Part shown: positions 49,558-58,450 of the stretch, piece by piece | How positions within the stretch are numbered: the stretch's first letter is position 1 | Layout: every line of letters begins with the position of its first letter | NCBI GenBank assembly: GCA_937968015.1 | Contig: CALBSO010000104.1 | Location: forward strand, 1-64,000 | Direction: 5' to 3' | Length of the DNA stretch: 64,000 bases | DNA from: an uncultured Thermomicrobia bacterium | GTDB lineage: Bacteria; Chloroflexota; Chloroflexia; Thermomicrobiales; JALYUS01 | The notes under the pieces: generated by a model | What the model was told of the DNA's origin: nothing | Seen by the model: the letters and a program-made list of their open reading frames with translations, nothing else | The model's database searches: none | Translations under genes and position numbers: made by a program

Positions 49558-50613
49558 TCAGGCGTCACGCGCGGCCATTCGCTCGACCAAACCGCCGAGC
49601 GCCGCGCCTGCCGGGCCGGATGCGCGTGATTCATTGAGCAATGCGGCCGCGTGCATGTGGTAGCGTTCGACCGTCTCCTGGCAGGCATCGTGGACACCGG
49701 CGTCATCGAGCATCTGAATGACCGTCGCGATTTCCTCCGGGGCGACCTCCGTGCCCGCGTACAGCGATTCGAGATAGCGACGATCCTCTACGCTGGCCCG
49801 CTCGTGCAGCATGATAATCGGCAGCGATTTTTTCCGGCGACGGATATCATCCGCCGCATCCTTCCCGGTCACTGCCGGATCGCCCCAGATGCCGAGCACA
49901 TCGTCGCGCACCTGAAAGCCGATGCCAATCGCTGTCCCGAACTGCTCAAACGCGGAAACGCGCGCCGCATCCGCGCCCGCGAGCAGCGCACCGGCACGGG
50001 CGGCAAAGGCGAAAATGGCGGCGGTTTTGCCGCCGATCATCTCGAGATAATCCTGCGCGGTGATGTCCCAACGCGTTTCAAAGCCGATGTCGAGAAATTG
50101 CCCCTCGCAAATTCGCAGGACCGTCGCGTCGAAGCCCGCGATCAAATCGAGCACCGCATCCGCCGACACACCCTGCTCACGCAGCGCGAGGAACGCCTGA
50201 TGCGCGATCGCGTGCAAGCCGTCGCCAACGTTGATGCCCTGCGCCATGCCCCAGATGCTCCAGACTGTGCGGCGGTGCCGTCGGTAGGCGCTAATGTCCT
50301 GAATATCGTCATGAACGAGCGTGAAGTTGTGGACTAACTCGATCGCCGCGGCGGCTGGCACGGCACGCGCCGGTTCGCCACCGGCGGCGGCACAGCAGAG
50401 CATGCAGACGAGCGGGCGCAGCCGCTTGCCACCATTGGCGCGCTCCGCCACGAACTCCGCCGTCGCCCAGCCCAGGTGATAGCGCATCATGCCGTAGAGC
50501 GGCGCGAGGGGCGGTGCGGCCGTCTGGAGATGCGCCAGCATCGCCGCTTCAACGGAGGCAATCGCCACACTCGTATCGAAGCCGGTGGCTCGATCTGAAT
50601 GCTGAACAGGCAT
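49558..50613 (-). CDS. Polyprenyl synthetase (trans-isoprenyl diphosphate synthase)
   Basis: This 351-residue enzyme chains isopentenyl diphosphate units. The first Asp-rich motif is LVHDDIQDISAYRRHRRTVW (DDxxD) and the second is FQVRDDVLGIWGD, where the usual final Asp of DDxxD is Gly, as in several (geranyl)geranyl-type synthases. GGKRLRPLVC is the substrate Lys/Arg motif, and GQFLDIGFE lies between them. Chain length cannot be told. GAGGAGA precedes ATG 50613. It converges on the second rhomboid gene and diverges from the YugP gene. Confidence 0.9.
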   Translation of the reverse strand: MPVQHSDRATGFDTSVAIASVEAAMLAHLQTAAPPLAPLYGMMRYHLGWATAEFVAERANGGKRLRPLVCMLCCAAAGGEPARAVPAAAAIELVHNFTLVHDDIQDISAYRRHRRTVWSIWGMAQGINVGDGLHAIAHQAFLALREQGVSADAVLDLIAGFDATVLRICEGQFLDIGFETRWDITAQDYLEMIGGKTAAIFAFAARAGALLAGADAARVSAFEQFGTAIGIGFQVRDDVLGIWGDPAVTGKDAADDIRRRKKSLPIIMLHERASVEDRRYLESLYAGTEVAPEEIATVIQMLDDAGVHDACQETVERYHMHAAALLNESRASGPAGAALGGLVERMAARDA

Positions 50614-50702
50614 GCGTCTCTCCTCACTGCCGCCATCTCGTCCGTCGCCCAAATCCTATCACCGCCCGTGGCGCGGAATGTGCCGCACTCCTCGACGGTT
50701 AT

Positions 50703-50893
50703 GGTACTATGATGGCATACGAAGCACGATACGGCGGGACGAGGGACTGCAACCGCCGTATCGGGCAAATCGTATCTAAAGGTGCCGCCGGTATCACGCA
50801 ATGGTTCCTGGCGGCACCGGCGACGAGGCGCGGCGAGGGCCTTGCGTCCGGTCAGATCGGCGTCGCATCGGTACTCTTCTGGAGGTTCCTACA
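50703..50893 (+). ncRNA. Structured leader upstream of the YugP-type metallopeptidase gene
   Basis: An extended -10, TGGTACTAT (50701-50709), would start a leader of about 175 bases before ATG 50894. The leader holds two clean stem-loops: ATACGGCGG/CCGCCGTAT (50729-50737 and 50753-50761) and GGTGCCGCC/GGCGGCACC (50781-50789 and 50810-50818). I do not recognise a known riboswitch in it. A GGAGG site follows at 50881-50885. Confidence 0.4.
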
Positions 50894-51589
50894 ATGTTTT
50901 TCAGTCCGCTCTACTTCGCGTTTCTTTTGCCGAGTTTGTTTCTCGCGCTGTACGCGCAATGGCGTGTCAAGAGCACGTACGCCAAGATGACGCAGATTCC
51001 GTCGGAGAACCGGCTGACTGGCGCGCAGGTCGCCCGGCGGTTGCTCGACGCGCAAGGCCTGTACAACGTGCAGATCGAGCGCGTGCCTGGTGACCTGACC
51101 GACCATTACGATCCACGCGAGAAGGTGCTGCGCCTCTCCGACGGTGTCTACGGCAGCATGTCCGTCGCCGCGCAGGGCATCGTCGCGCATGAGACGGGCC
51201 ACGCCGTGCAGGACAAGGAGAATTACGCCTACCTGAAACTGCGTGGCGCGATTGTCCCCGCCGTCAATATTGGCTCGAATTTCGGCTGGGTACTGCTGCT
51301 CCTCGGTATCTTTACTGGCGCGATCGGCATCGCATGGCTCGGTGTCGCACTCTTCTCGCTCGGCACGGTCTTCGCGCTCGTGACGCTGCCTGTCGAGTTT
51401 GATGCATCGAATCGTGCGATGAAACTCCTTGCGAGCAACGGGCTCGTCTCTCGCAGCGAGTATGGCGAGGCGAAGAGCGTTCTCGACGCGGCCGCGCTGA
51501 CCTATCTCGCGGCGGCGGCAGGTGCGATCCTCCAACTGCTCTACTACATCATGCTCGTCTCGGGCATGGGCGGCGGGCGTCGCAACTAG
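50894..51589 (+). CDS. Zinc metallopeptidase, YugP family
   Basis: This 231-residue membrane protein has the zinc motif GIVAHETGHAVQDKENYAYLKLR (HExxH). It starts with one helix (LYFAFLLPSLFLALYAQW), has two or more helices after the HExxH (GWVLLLLGIFTGAIGIAWLGVALF) and contains LPVEFDASNRAMKLL, where the Glu is the likely third ligand. The family is widespread; substrates are unknown. GGAGG lies 8 bases before ATG 50894, which settles the start over longer frames. Confidence 0.9.
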   Translation: MFFSPLYFAFLLPSLFLALYAQWRVKSTYAKMTQIPSENRLTGAQVARRLLDAQGLYNVQIERVPGDLTDHYDPREKVLRLSDGVYGSMSVAAQGIVAHETGHAVQDKENYAYLKLRGAIVPAVNIGSNFGWVLLLLGIFTGAIGIAWLGVALFSLGTVFALVTLPVEFDASNRAMKLLASNGLVSRSEYGEAKSVLDAAALTYLAAAAGAILQLLYYIMLVSGMGGGRRN

Positions 51590-51673
51590 CGCGGTCGGCC
51601 CAAGGTTTGGCGATTCGTCCGAATTGCGATCGGTCCCTCGGGGCCGGTCGCGTTGCGTGAGGGAGCAGCGAAC

Positions 51674-52801
51674 ATGACGGTTGAGATGACAAAAGAAACG
51701 GCGCTTCCTGCCCTGCCGCGTGGCGCGAACGTTTCGCTATATGATCTGCTGCCGGAAGAGTTAGAAGCGTGGCTGACGGATCAGGGCCAACCCGCATTCC
51801 GCGCCTCGCAACTCTACGCCGGTGTGTACGGCCGGTTCGCCTCCAGCGCGATGGCGATTCCCGGCGTGCCGAAGGCGCTCGGCGCTCAGATTGACGCGGT
51901 ACTACCGCTTGACATCCTGCATGAAGTGACACGTATGACGAGCAGCGATGGCCGGACAACGAAATTGCTCTTCCGCACGCCGGATGGTTGCTTGATTGAA
52001 GGCGTCTTGATGCAGTATCGGGAACGCTCGACCGCTTGTATCTCATCGCAGGCGGGGTGTGGGTACGGCTGCACCTTCTGCGCGACCGGGAAAATGGGCT
52101 TGTCGCGCAACCTCTCGGCGGGCGAGATCGTCGCGCAGGTCATCGCGCTCGCCCGGCTCAGTCGCGAACAAGGCGAACCGCTCACGAATATCGTCTATAT
52201 GGGCATGGGCGAGCCGCTGGCGAATTACGATCAGGTGATGCGCTCGATTGCGATCCTCAACGAGCCGCATTGCCTGAAGTTTGGCGCGCGCCGGATCACC
52301 GTCAGTACCGTCGGTCTCGCGCCGCGCATTCGCCGCCTCGCCGATGAGCCGTGGCAGGTCAACCTCGCCGTCTCACTGCATCAGACGACCGACGAAGCGC
52401 GCTCCGCGCTGATGCCGGTCAATATGCACTACCCGCTTGCCGAACTGCTGGACGCGGTGCGGTACTACGCCGCCAAAACGCATCGCCGCGTCTCGTTCGA
52501 GTACGCGTTGATCGCCGGGGTGAATGACACCGGGAAAGTCGCGAACGAACTGTCGGCGCTCCTGAAAGGGCTTCTCTGCCACGTCAATCTCATCCCATTG
52601 AACCCGGTCGCCGAGGCGGTTGGGCCGGATGGCGCCTTGCTCACGCGGCCCACACGCGAAAGCGCCGAGGCATTCGCGGCGCTGCTTGTGGCGCGTGGCA
52701 TCCCGGCCAGCGTCCGATACTCGCGGGGGACGGACATCGCGGCGGGCTGCGGCCAGTTGCGTGCGGAGGTATCAGCGTCCAGCGTGACGGAGGCAGCATG
52801 A
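51674..52801 (+). CDS. rlmN: Dual-specificity RNA (adenine-C2)-methyltransferase RlmN
   Basis: This 375-residue radical SAM enzyme methylates A2503 of 23S rRNA and A37 of some tRNAs. The cluster motif is SSQAGCGYGCTFCATGKMG (CX3CX2C); MGMGEPLANYD, ITVSTVGLAPRIRRLAD and VNLAVSLHQTTDEARSALMPVN are typical. The resolving Cys pair is completed by the C-terminal AAGCGQLR. GAGGGAG lies 8 bases before ATG 51674. Its stop overlaps the larC start (ATGA). Confidence 0.97.
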   Translation: MTVEMTKETALPALPRGANVSLYDLLPEELEAWLTDQGQPAFRASQLYAGVYGRFASSAMAIPGVPKALGAQIDAVLPLDILHEVTRMTSSDGRTTKLLFRTPDGCLIEGVLMQYRERSTACISSQAGCGYGCTFCATGKMGLSRNLSAGEIVAQVIALARLSREQGEPLTNIVYMGMGEPLANYDQVMRSIAILNEPHCLKFGARRITVSTVGLAPRIRRLADEPWQVNLAVSLHQTTDEARSALMPVNMHYPLAELLDAVRYYAAKTHRRVSFEYALIAGVNDTGKVANELSALLKGLLCHVNLIPLNPVAEAVGPDGALLTRPTRESAEAFAALLVARGIPASVRYSRGTDIAAGCGQLRAEVSASSVTEAA

Positions 52802-54063
52802 CGCGAATCGCCTATTTCGACATGCCCGCTGGCATCAGTGGCGACATGACGCTCGCCGCATTCATCCATGCCGGTGTGTCGCTTGAAGACCTGACCGTTG
52901 GCCTCGCGCCGCTCGGGCTCTCCGGCTATACTCTCCGTAGCGAACAAGCCAGCCAGCATGGGCTTAGTGGCGCGCGGTTCATCGTGGATGTCGAGCCGGG
53001 CCAACCGCAGCGCGACTGGCGCGCGATCCGCTCGATCATCGAAGCATCCGGCCTGACGGAACGCGCGAAAGAACTGTCGCTCCGCATCTTCGGCGCGCTG
53101 GCGGTCGCGGAGGCGTCGGTGCATGACGTCGCGGTGGATGATGTCCATTTCCACGAAGTCGGGGCGCTCGACAGCATCGTGGACATCGTCGGGACGGCGG
53201 TCGCGCTCGACCTGCTCGGCATCGAGACAATGTACGCCTCGCCCTTCGCGCAAGGGCACGGCTGGACGCAATCGCAACACGGTCTGATCCCGATCCCCGC
53301 CCCCGCGACGCTCGCGCTTCTCGCTCACGTCAACGCGCCGACGGTCTCGCTCGACACCGACAAGGAGACCGTCACCCCGACGGGAGCGGCGATCATCACC
53401 GCGCTCGCCGAGGGCTTCGAACGCCCACTGATGACTGTGCAGGAAATCGGCTACGGCTTCGGTGCGCGCCAGATGCCCTGGCCGAACTGCCTGCGCATCT
53501 GGCTTGGCAATGCTGTCGCAACGCGTTCCGACAACACACCGTTCGCAAGCAAGCAGGCCGCGCACGACACATCCCAACCGAGCGCGGAACCGACAACCGA
53601 CACGGAAGTCTTGCTCTCCGCAAACATTGACGACATGACGCCGGAAGCGCTGGCGTATGCGCTGGAGCGGCTTTTCGCCGCGGGGGCGCTCGATGCGTGG
53701 TTCACGCCGATCACGATGAAAAAGAGTCGTCCTGCCGTGCAGATCTCCGCGATTTGTCATGAGGATGAACGACTCGCGGTGACGGCGACGTTACTGCGTG
53801 AGACGACAACATTCGGCGTCCGCGCCACGCCGATCGCGCGTGAGAAGGCAGACCGGCGATGGGAGACAGTGGTGACGCAGTGGGGCCCGGTGCGCGTGAA
53901 AATCAAAGAATGGCAAGGCGTCATCCTCGACGCGGTGCCGGAATATGAGCAGATCGCGGCGATTGCGCGGGCAGCGGATGTCCCATTCCGAGAGGTCTAC
54001 GCGGCGGCGGCGGAAGCGGGCCGTCAGTTCGTCGGCGTGCGCCCCGTGGAGGTATTTCCATGA
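52798..54063 (+). CDS. larC: Nickel insertion protein LarC (single frame)
   Basis: This 421-residue protein has FDMPAGISGDMTLAAFIHAG at the N-terminus, VDDVHFHEVGALDSIVDIVGTAVALDLL with the His ligands, and TPTGAAIITALAEGF. A C-terminal domain starts SANIDDMTPEALAYALERLFAAGALDAWFTPI. LarC inserts nickel into the pincer cofactor of lactate racemase-type enzymes. In some species it is made by frameshifting as larC1/larC2; here it is continuous. No larA, larB or larE is in the window. It overlaps rlmN and the next small gene by four bases each. Confidence 0.92.
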   Translation: MTRIAYFDMPAGISGDMTLAAFIHAGVSLEDLTVGLAPLGLSGYTLRSEQASQHGLSGARFIVDVEPGQPQRDWRAIRSIIEASGLTERAKELSLRIFGALAVAEASVHDVAVDDVHFHEVGALDSIVDIVGTAVALDLLGIETMYASPFAQGHGWTQSQHGLIPIPAPATLALLAHVNAPTVSLDTDKETVTPTGAAIITALAEGFERPLMTVQEIGYGFGARQMPWPNCLRIWLGNAVATRSDNTPFASKQAAHDTSQPSAEPTTDTEVLLSANIDDMTPEALAYALERLFAAGALDAWFTPITMKKSRPAVQISAICHEDERLAVTATLLRETTTFGVRATPIAREKADRRWETVVTQWGPVRVKIKEWQGVILDAVPEYEQIAAIARAADVPFREVYAAAAEAGRQFVGVRPVEVFP

Positions 54064-54338
54064 GTCATCAGGCACTGACACTGACAGGTGACCTCGATGA
54101 CGGGTTGACACTCACGCAACCCCTACCGATTGTCGCCGAGTGGCGCGACGAATACGTCACGATCAGCGCACCCGCAGTCGGCCTCCGCGCGATAGGTCAG
54201 TCGCCGGAAGACGCCCTAGACGATTTACGGGCGACAATTGCCGACCGATACCGTGATCTCGACGGGCGCGGCGCGAGCCGGACGCCGAGCGCTGCTGAAG
54301 AACTCTCGATTCTCCAAAACTACGTCACAACCCGCTGA
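54060..54338 (+). CDS. Small hypothetical protein, HicB-like
   Basis: This 92-residue protein reads PIVAEWRDEYVTISAPAVGLRAIGQSPEDALDDLRATIADRYRDLDG. That is a beta-strand/helix pattern reminiscent of HicB or DUF1902 folds (strand pair, then S-x-E-D-A-L-x-x-L-R). No HicA toxin or DNA-binding segment accompanies it, so a toxin-antitoxin role is unsupported. It overlaps larC by four bases (ATGA), suggesting co-translation. Confidence 0.6.
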   Translation: MSHQALTLTGDLDDGLTLTQPLPIVAEWRDEYVTISAPAVGLRAIGQSPEDALDDLRATIADRYRDLDGRGASRTPSAAEELSILQNYVTTR

Positions 54339-54391
54339 AAATCACCGTTAACCTCCATGACGGGTGATCGTTTGGTCGGCTATATATTCTT

Positions 54392-54420
54392 TTTACAATT
54401 GGCCGGGCGGGCGGTATACT
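54392..54420 (+). promoter_or_regulatory. Near-consensus promoter of the large membrane protein gene
   Basis: TTTACA (54392-54397) and TATACT (54415-54420) are exactly 17 bases apart, each matching 5 of 6 consensus positions. The transcript would start near 54427, about 29 bases before the GTG start at 54456. It is among the best-scoring promoters in the window. Confidence 0.7.
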
Positions 54421-54455
54421 TCGCGGGTGAGGATTGCATGGGTGAATAGATCACA

Positions 54456-56531
54456 GTGAGCGCGACAGCACCACGTTTAGCGCAGCGACCGGAGGCAACC
54501 ATCGTTCGGGCCGTCTCTTCGTCGCGCCTTGCGCGCATATCGTGTTTCTCATTCTCCTATCTGCTGATCGCGATAGCGCTGACGTGGCCGCTCGCCGCCC
54601 ATCTCAACAGCGGCGTCACATCGGCTGTTGACCCGATAGATAGCATCTGGCGCATTGGCTGGGGTCAGTATCGTCTCCTGCATAATCCGTTCCATCTGTT
54701 CACAGGTAATACCTTTTATCCGTTCGCTGATTCATACCTGTTCGATGAATTGGTACTCGGCTCGGCGGTCCTCACCTTGCCCTTGGCGCTGCTGCACGTC
54801 GCGCCGCTCACGATCTATAACATCGCGGTGCTCGTCTCCCTGACGATGAGCGCCGTGGCGATGTACGCGCTTGCCCGGCGGTTTGGCGCAGCGCCGGTCG
54901 CCGCATTCATCGCCGGGACGATCTACGCGTTCGCGCCGATGCATCTCGATCAGATCGGGCATGTCGGCCTGCTCTCCGCGCAATGGTTCCCGCTGATCCT
55001 GCTCCTGTGTGACCGGATCATCGTCGCGCCACGCGTGCGGGACGCGCTCGCCCTCGCCGCGTGCCTCGTCATGCAGGCGATCTCGTCGCAATATTACGCG
55101 ATCTATCTGTTACTGATCGTGCCGCTTTTCCTTGGCATCGCCACGCTCAGGCGACCGGAGGCGCGGCGTAAGGTGATCTGGGTACATCTCATCCTCGCGG
55201 GCGTCTTGGCCTTTGTCGTTACCCTGCCCGTCGCGGTCGGGTATCGGCGCGTGCAATCCGAGTACAATGTCAGGCGCACGTTTGGGCAGACGACCCATTA
55301 TGCCGCGACCGTGACGAACTTCTTCACGGCGGATGGTCGGAATCGCCTGTGGGGAGGGATCACCGCGCCGCTTCGCACGTATGGCGCCTATACGTTCGAG
55401 CGAAACATGTTCCCGGGTCTGCTCGCCCTGCTGCTCGCTGCCGTGGGATTCTGGGTCGGCAGAAAACGGCCCTGGGAGCAGTTCCTCGCGCTCCTTGTCG
55501 CCGCCAGTGCCGTCTTTGCGCTCGGCCCCGAGTTGCGACTGACGCCGGACACGAAATCTCTCCTGCTTCGCCATCTTCCCTATGATATTTTCTATTGGCA
55601 TCTGCCGGGCTTCGATTCGATGCGCGTCCCCGCGCGGTTCGGGACGCTCTTCCTGCTCGGCATCGCGGGGCTGGCAGCGACGGGCGCGACCGCGCTCCTC
55701 GGCCGCGTTGGTACGGTACGGCTGCCGCGCGTGCCGATCGCACGCGCCGCCCCGGTCGCGCTCTCCGTGGCACTCATCGCCGGTTTCGGCGCGGAGTACG
55801 TGAATCGTCCGCTTGCCATCATTCCGTTAGCGAGTGGTGATGCGGTCCCCGCCGTGTACCAGTGGCTGGCGGAACAGCCCGACGCGCGTGTGATCGAACT
55901 GCCGCTCGTCATCCCCGATCACGAGCGCACGCAGTCTGTCGCTGTGCGGGAGCAATACTATTCGCTCGCCCATCACCATCCCATCGTCAATGGCAACGCC
56001 ACTGTTCTTCCGATAGGCTATAAGGCGCTCGTCCTCGATATGAAACACTTTCCGTCGGCGCGTGCCGTGTCGCTGTTGCAGGGATTGGGACTCACGCATG
56101 TCATCGTGCATTTTGACGAATACCCCGATGCGGAGCGCGCCGGACTCGCAAAGTGGCTCGACGCGCAACCGGAGGGGTTGTCGCGATCCGCGCTCTTTGG
56201 CGAGACCGGCGTGTACGCCATCGCGCGGTCGCCAAATCTGGCGGTGTTGCCGGGCATAGTCGCGCCGGGGGCATCCGTGCGCCTCTCCCGGAACGATCCG
56301 CTGGGCACCGGCGCCTACATGGGGATGCTCGGTTACCTCCTGCGCGATCATCCCCTTTATGCCCCCCTGCGGGTGACGTTCGGGCAAACGTACGTGGGCA
56401 TGCCCGACGATAACGCGCGGTACGACTATGGGATCTTTTTCGCGCATGAGGATCCCGCCACATTCGGCTTCGCGAATGCTGCGATCGTCTGGCAGGACAA
56501 CATCGTCCGCCTCTATCGCCAGAACCTATAG
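54456..56531 (+). CDS. Large polytopic membrane protein, glycosyltransferase-like (GT-C fold)
   Basis: This 691-residue protein has about ten to twelve helices to residue about 450, then a soluble C-terminal part of about 240 residues. The first outside loop carries AVDPIDSIWRIGWGQYRLLHNPFHLF, and NTFYPFADSYLFDELVLGSAV follows. An acidic (D-P-x-D) motif in the first extracytoplasmic loop plus this layout are typical of GT-C-type transferases or related YfhO-like proteins. The C-terminal segment DARVIELPLVIPDHERTQS resembles those of uncharacterised Chloroflexota homologues as I recall them. GTG 54456 is the likely start, with a weak ribosome binding site. Confidence 0.6.
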   Translation: MSATAPRLAQRPEATIVRAVSSSRLARISCFSFSYLLIAIALTWPLAAHLNSGVTSAVDPIDSIWRIGWGQYRLLHNPFHLFTGNTFYPFADSYLFDELVLGSAVLTLPLALLHVAPLTIYNIAVLVSLTMSAVAMYALARRFGAAPVAAFIAGTIYAFAPMHLDQIGHVGLLSAQWFPLILLLCDRIIVAPRVRDALALAACLVMQAISSQYYAIYLLLIVPLFLGIATLRRPEARRKVIWVHLILAGVLAFVVTLPVAVGYRRVQSEYNVRRTFGQTTHYAATVTNFFTADGRNRLWGGITAPLRTYGAYTFERNMFPGLLALLLAAVGFWVGRKRPWEQFLALLVAASAVFALGPELRLTPDTKSLLLRHLPYDIFYWHLPGFDSMRVPARFGTLFLLGIAGLAATGATALLGRVGTVRLPRVPIARAAPVALSVALIAGFGAEYVNRPLAIIPLASGDAVPAVYQWLAEQPDARVIELPLVIPDHERTQSVAVREQYYSLAHHHPIVNGNATVLPIGYKALVLDMKHFPSARAVSLLQGLGLTHVIVHFDEYPDAERAGLAKWLDAQPEGLSRSALFGETGVYAIARSPNLAVLPGIVAPGASVRLSRNDPLGTGAYMGMLGYLLRDHPLYAPLRVTFGQTYVGMPDDNARYDYGIFFAHEDPATFGFANAAIVWQDNIVRLYRQNL

Positions 56532-56612
56532 ACACCGAAAACGCGAAACAGAAAATCCCCCTTCTCTCTCTTCTCCATGCTCGGCGCCCTTCGCGTCTTG
56601 AGCGATTCAGCC
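56532..56612. repeat. Possible dispersed element between the membrane protein gene and purH
   Basis: GACACCGAAAACGCGAAAC, a pyrimidine tract (CCCCCTTCTCTCTCTTCTCC) and CGCCCTTCGCGTCTTGAG follow one another. The last part resembles the widespread CGCCCTTCGCGTCTT intergenic repeat. A related stretch lies at 26340-26392. There is no clean hairpin or T-tract, so termination is not obvious. Confidence 0.35.
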
Positions 56613-56618
56613 GGTTTC

Positions 56619-58169
56619 TCAATGACGGAAATGCCTCCGCCCCGTTACCAGCATCGCGGCTTCTCCGGCATCGGCAGCGGCGACGCTCTCCGCGTCGCGG
56701 ACGGAGCCGCCGGGATGCACGATGGCCGTGATGCCCGCCGCCACACAGACCTCCACCGTATCCGCGAACGGGAAAAAGGCATCTGAGGCCATCACACTGC
56801 CGCGCGCGCGGTCGCCTGCCTTGGCAATCGCGATCTTCGCGGCGTCAATCCGGCTCGGTTGGCCGCCGCCGATCCCGACCGTGGCGCCATCTTTGACGAG
56901 GACAACACCATTCGACTTCACATGCCGCGCCGCACGCCACGCGAAGCGGAGATCGCGGACTTCCGTATCGGTTGGCATGCGCCGCGAGACGACGTTCCAC
57001 GATTGCGCGTCGTCAATGACCTCGTCCTGTGTTTGGAGCAGGAACCCGCCCTGGACGGAACGCAACTCCCATCCACTCGGCGCGGCAGTGGGCGCACCCA
57101 ACGCGAGTAAGCGGACATTTTTCCGCCGTGCGAACGCCGCGCGCGCCTCGTCGTCGAATGACGGCGCGAGGATAACCTCGACGAAGAGTTCCGCGATGGC
57201 CTCCGCCACGGCAGCAGTCGCCGGTGTCGTCAGCGCGATCACGCCACCAAACGCTGAGAGTGGGTCGGAGGCATACGCCTGCCGAAAAGCGATCTCCGGG
57301 CTATCTCCGAGCGCGATACCACACGGGATGTTGTGCTTGACGATCACACACGCCGGTTGCTGCCAACCGAGGAAATCGCACGCCGCCGTCCACGCGGCGT
57401 CCGCATCGAGAATGTTGTTGTAAGAGAGTTCTTTCCCCGCCAGTTGTGTCGCACCGAGCAAGCCTCGTCGCGGGCGGCCCGGTTCGTAGGCACGATAGAG
57501 TGCGGCAGCTTGATGCGGGTTTTCGCCGTAGCGCATCGGTTGGTGCAATGCCCCCGCAACACCGAATTCGGCGGGGAACACCGCGTCGGGCGCGCCGTCA
57601 TTGCCGCGCAAATACGCCGCGATTGTCGTGTCGTAGGCGGCGACATGCGCGAAGGCTTTCGCAGCGAGGGCGCGCCGCTCCTCGACCGGGACAGCGCCCG
57701 CACGCAACAACGCAAGGACATGCTCGTAGTCCGCGGATTCAGTAACGACGAGGACGGACGGATAGTTTTTGGCCGCCGCCCGGACGAGCGTCGGCCCACC
57801 AATATCAATCTGCTCCAGCGCCTCCGCGACCACGACAGACGGGTCAGCGACGGTCGCGACGAAGGGATAGAGGTTTGAGACAACCATGTCCACGGCAGTA
57901 ATCCCGTGGTGCGCAAGCGTCGTCATGTCATCCGCGTTGTCGCGGCGCGCGAGGATGCCGCCATGCACGGCGGGGTGCAGCGTTTTAACGCGCCCACCAA
58001 GGATTTCCGGGAAACCCGTCACGTCGGCGATGCCCGTCACCGGAATCCCGGCCTCCACGAGCGCACGCTCGGTATTGCCGGTCGAAACCAGTTCCCAACC
58101 GAGATCAACAAGACCCCGCGCGAACGTCACCAACCCCGTTTTGTCCCAGACACTGAGCATCGCCCGCAT
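56619..58169 (-). CDS. purH: Bifunctional AICAR formyltransferase / IMP cyclohydrolase
   Basis: This 516-residue enzyme does the last two steps of IMP synthesis. The N-terminal IMP cyclohydrolase domain (about 1-195) has SVWDKTGLVTFARGLVDLGWELVSTGNT, GRVKTLHPAVHGGIL and EQIDIGGPTLVRAAAKNYPSVLV. The C-terminal formyltransferase domain has RYGENPHQAAALYR, the catalytic KHNIPCG, and GGQPSRIDAAKIAIAKAG. The substrate AICAR (ZMP) is the ligand of the riboswitch found in its leader. It lies downstream of purM but has its own promoter. Confidence 0.97.
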   Translation of the reverse strand: MRAMLSVWDKTGLVTFARGLVDLGWELVSTGNTERALVEAGIPVTGIADVTGFPEILGGRVKTLHPAVHGGILARRDNADDMTTLAHHGITAVDMVVSNLYPFVATVADPSVVVAEALEQIDIGGPTLVRAAAKNYPSVLVVTESADYEHVLALLRAGAVPVEERRALAAKAFAHVAAYDTTIAAYLRGNDGAPDAVFPAEFGVAGALHQPMRYGENPHQAAALYRAYEPGRPRRGLLGATQLAGKELSYNNILDADAAWTAACDFLGWQQPACVIVKHNIPCGIALGDSPEIAFRQAYASDPLSAFGGVIALTTPATAAVAEAIAELFVEVILAPSFDDEARAAFARRKNVRLLALGAPTAAPSGWELRSVQGGFLLQTQDEVIDDAQSWNVVSRRMPTDTEVRDLRFAWRAARHVKSNGVVLVKDGATVGIGGGQPSRIDAAKIAIAKAGDRARGSVMASDAFFPFADTVEVCVAAGITAIVHPGGSVRDAESVAAADAGEAAMLVTGRRHFRH

Positions 58170-58270
58170 CGTCGTTCCTCGCTTTCGCGGAGAATGACGT
58201 CATCCGTCATGATGATGGGGCGCGGATACGGACGTAATCGCTGCCGCGCCGCACGTCAGGGGATGACGCG

Positions 58271-58349
58271 GCCCAGGCGAACGGCCTTCAATCTGCATAG
58301 CGGCTCCCCCGTGGTCGGCCCACGTTCCTTCGCCAGTTGCCGCCATGCA
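58271..58349 (-). promoter_or_regulatory. ZTP/ZMP riboswitch (pfl motif) in the purH leader
   Basis: On the minus strand the conserved blocks of the pfl motif appear in order: ACTGGCGAA, a CGTGG...CCACG hairpin, GGGGGAGCCGC, and the 3' block CCGTTCGCCTGGGC. The outer helix is formed by TGCATGGCGGC and GCCGCTATGCA (11 pairs, one G-T). GGCGAA in the first block can pair with TTCGCC in the last, as expected for the pseudoknot between subdomains. The aptamer begins about 16 bases after the predicted transcript start and ends about 100 bases before purH. ZMP/ZTP accumulates when 10-formyl-tetrahydrofolate is short. I see no T-tract terminator behind it, so control of translation is the likelier mode. 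Confidence 0.9.
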
Positions 58350-58371
58350 TGGTCACATGCGACCAGCGCCG

Positions 58372-58400
58372 ACTATACATGTTCCGCAGCGGTGAAACAA
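58372..58400 (-). promoter_or_regulatory. Promoter of purH
   Basis: On the minus strand TTGTTT (58395-58400) and TATAGT (58372-58377) are 17 bases apart. The transcript would start near 58365, just ahead of the ZTP riboswitch, leaving a leader of about 195 bases. Confidence 0.6.
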
Positions 58401-58450
58401 GCGGCTGAAGAGGAACGGGTTTTCGCGCGCACGGGCGAGCGGACGAACGT

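Noticed and set aside
54060..54338. HicAB toxin-antitoxin module
   Set aside because: Only a HicB-like fold is suggested and there is no adjacent HicA-type toxin gene.
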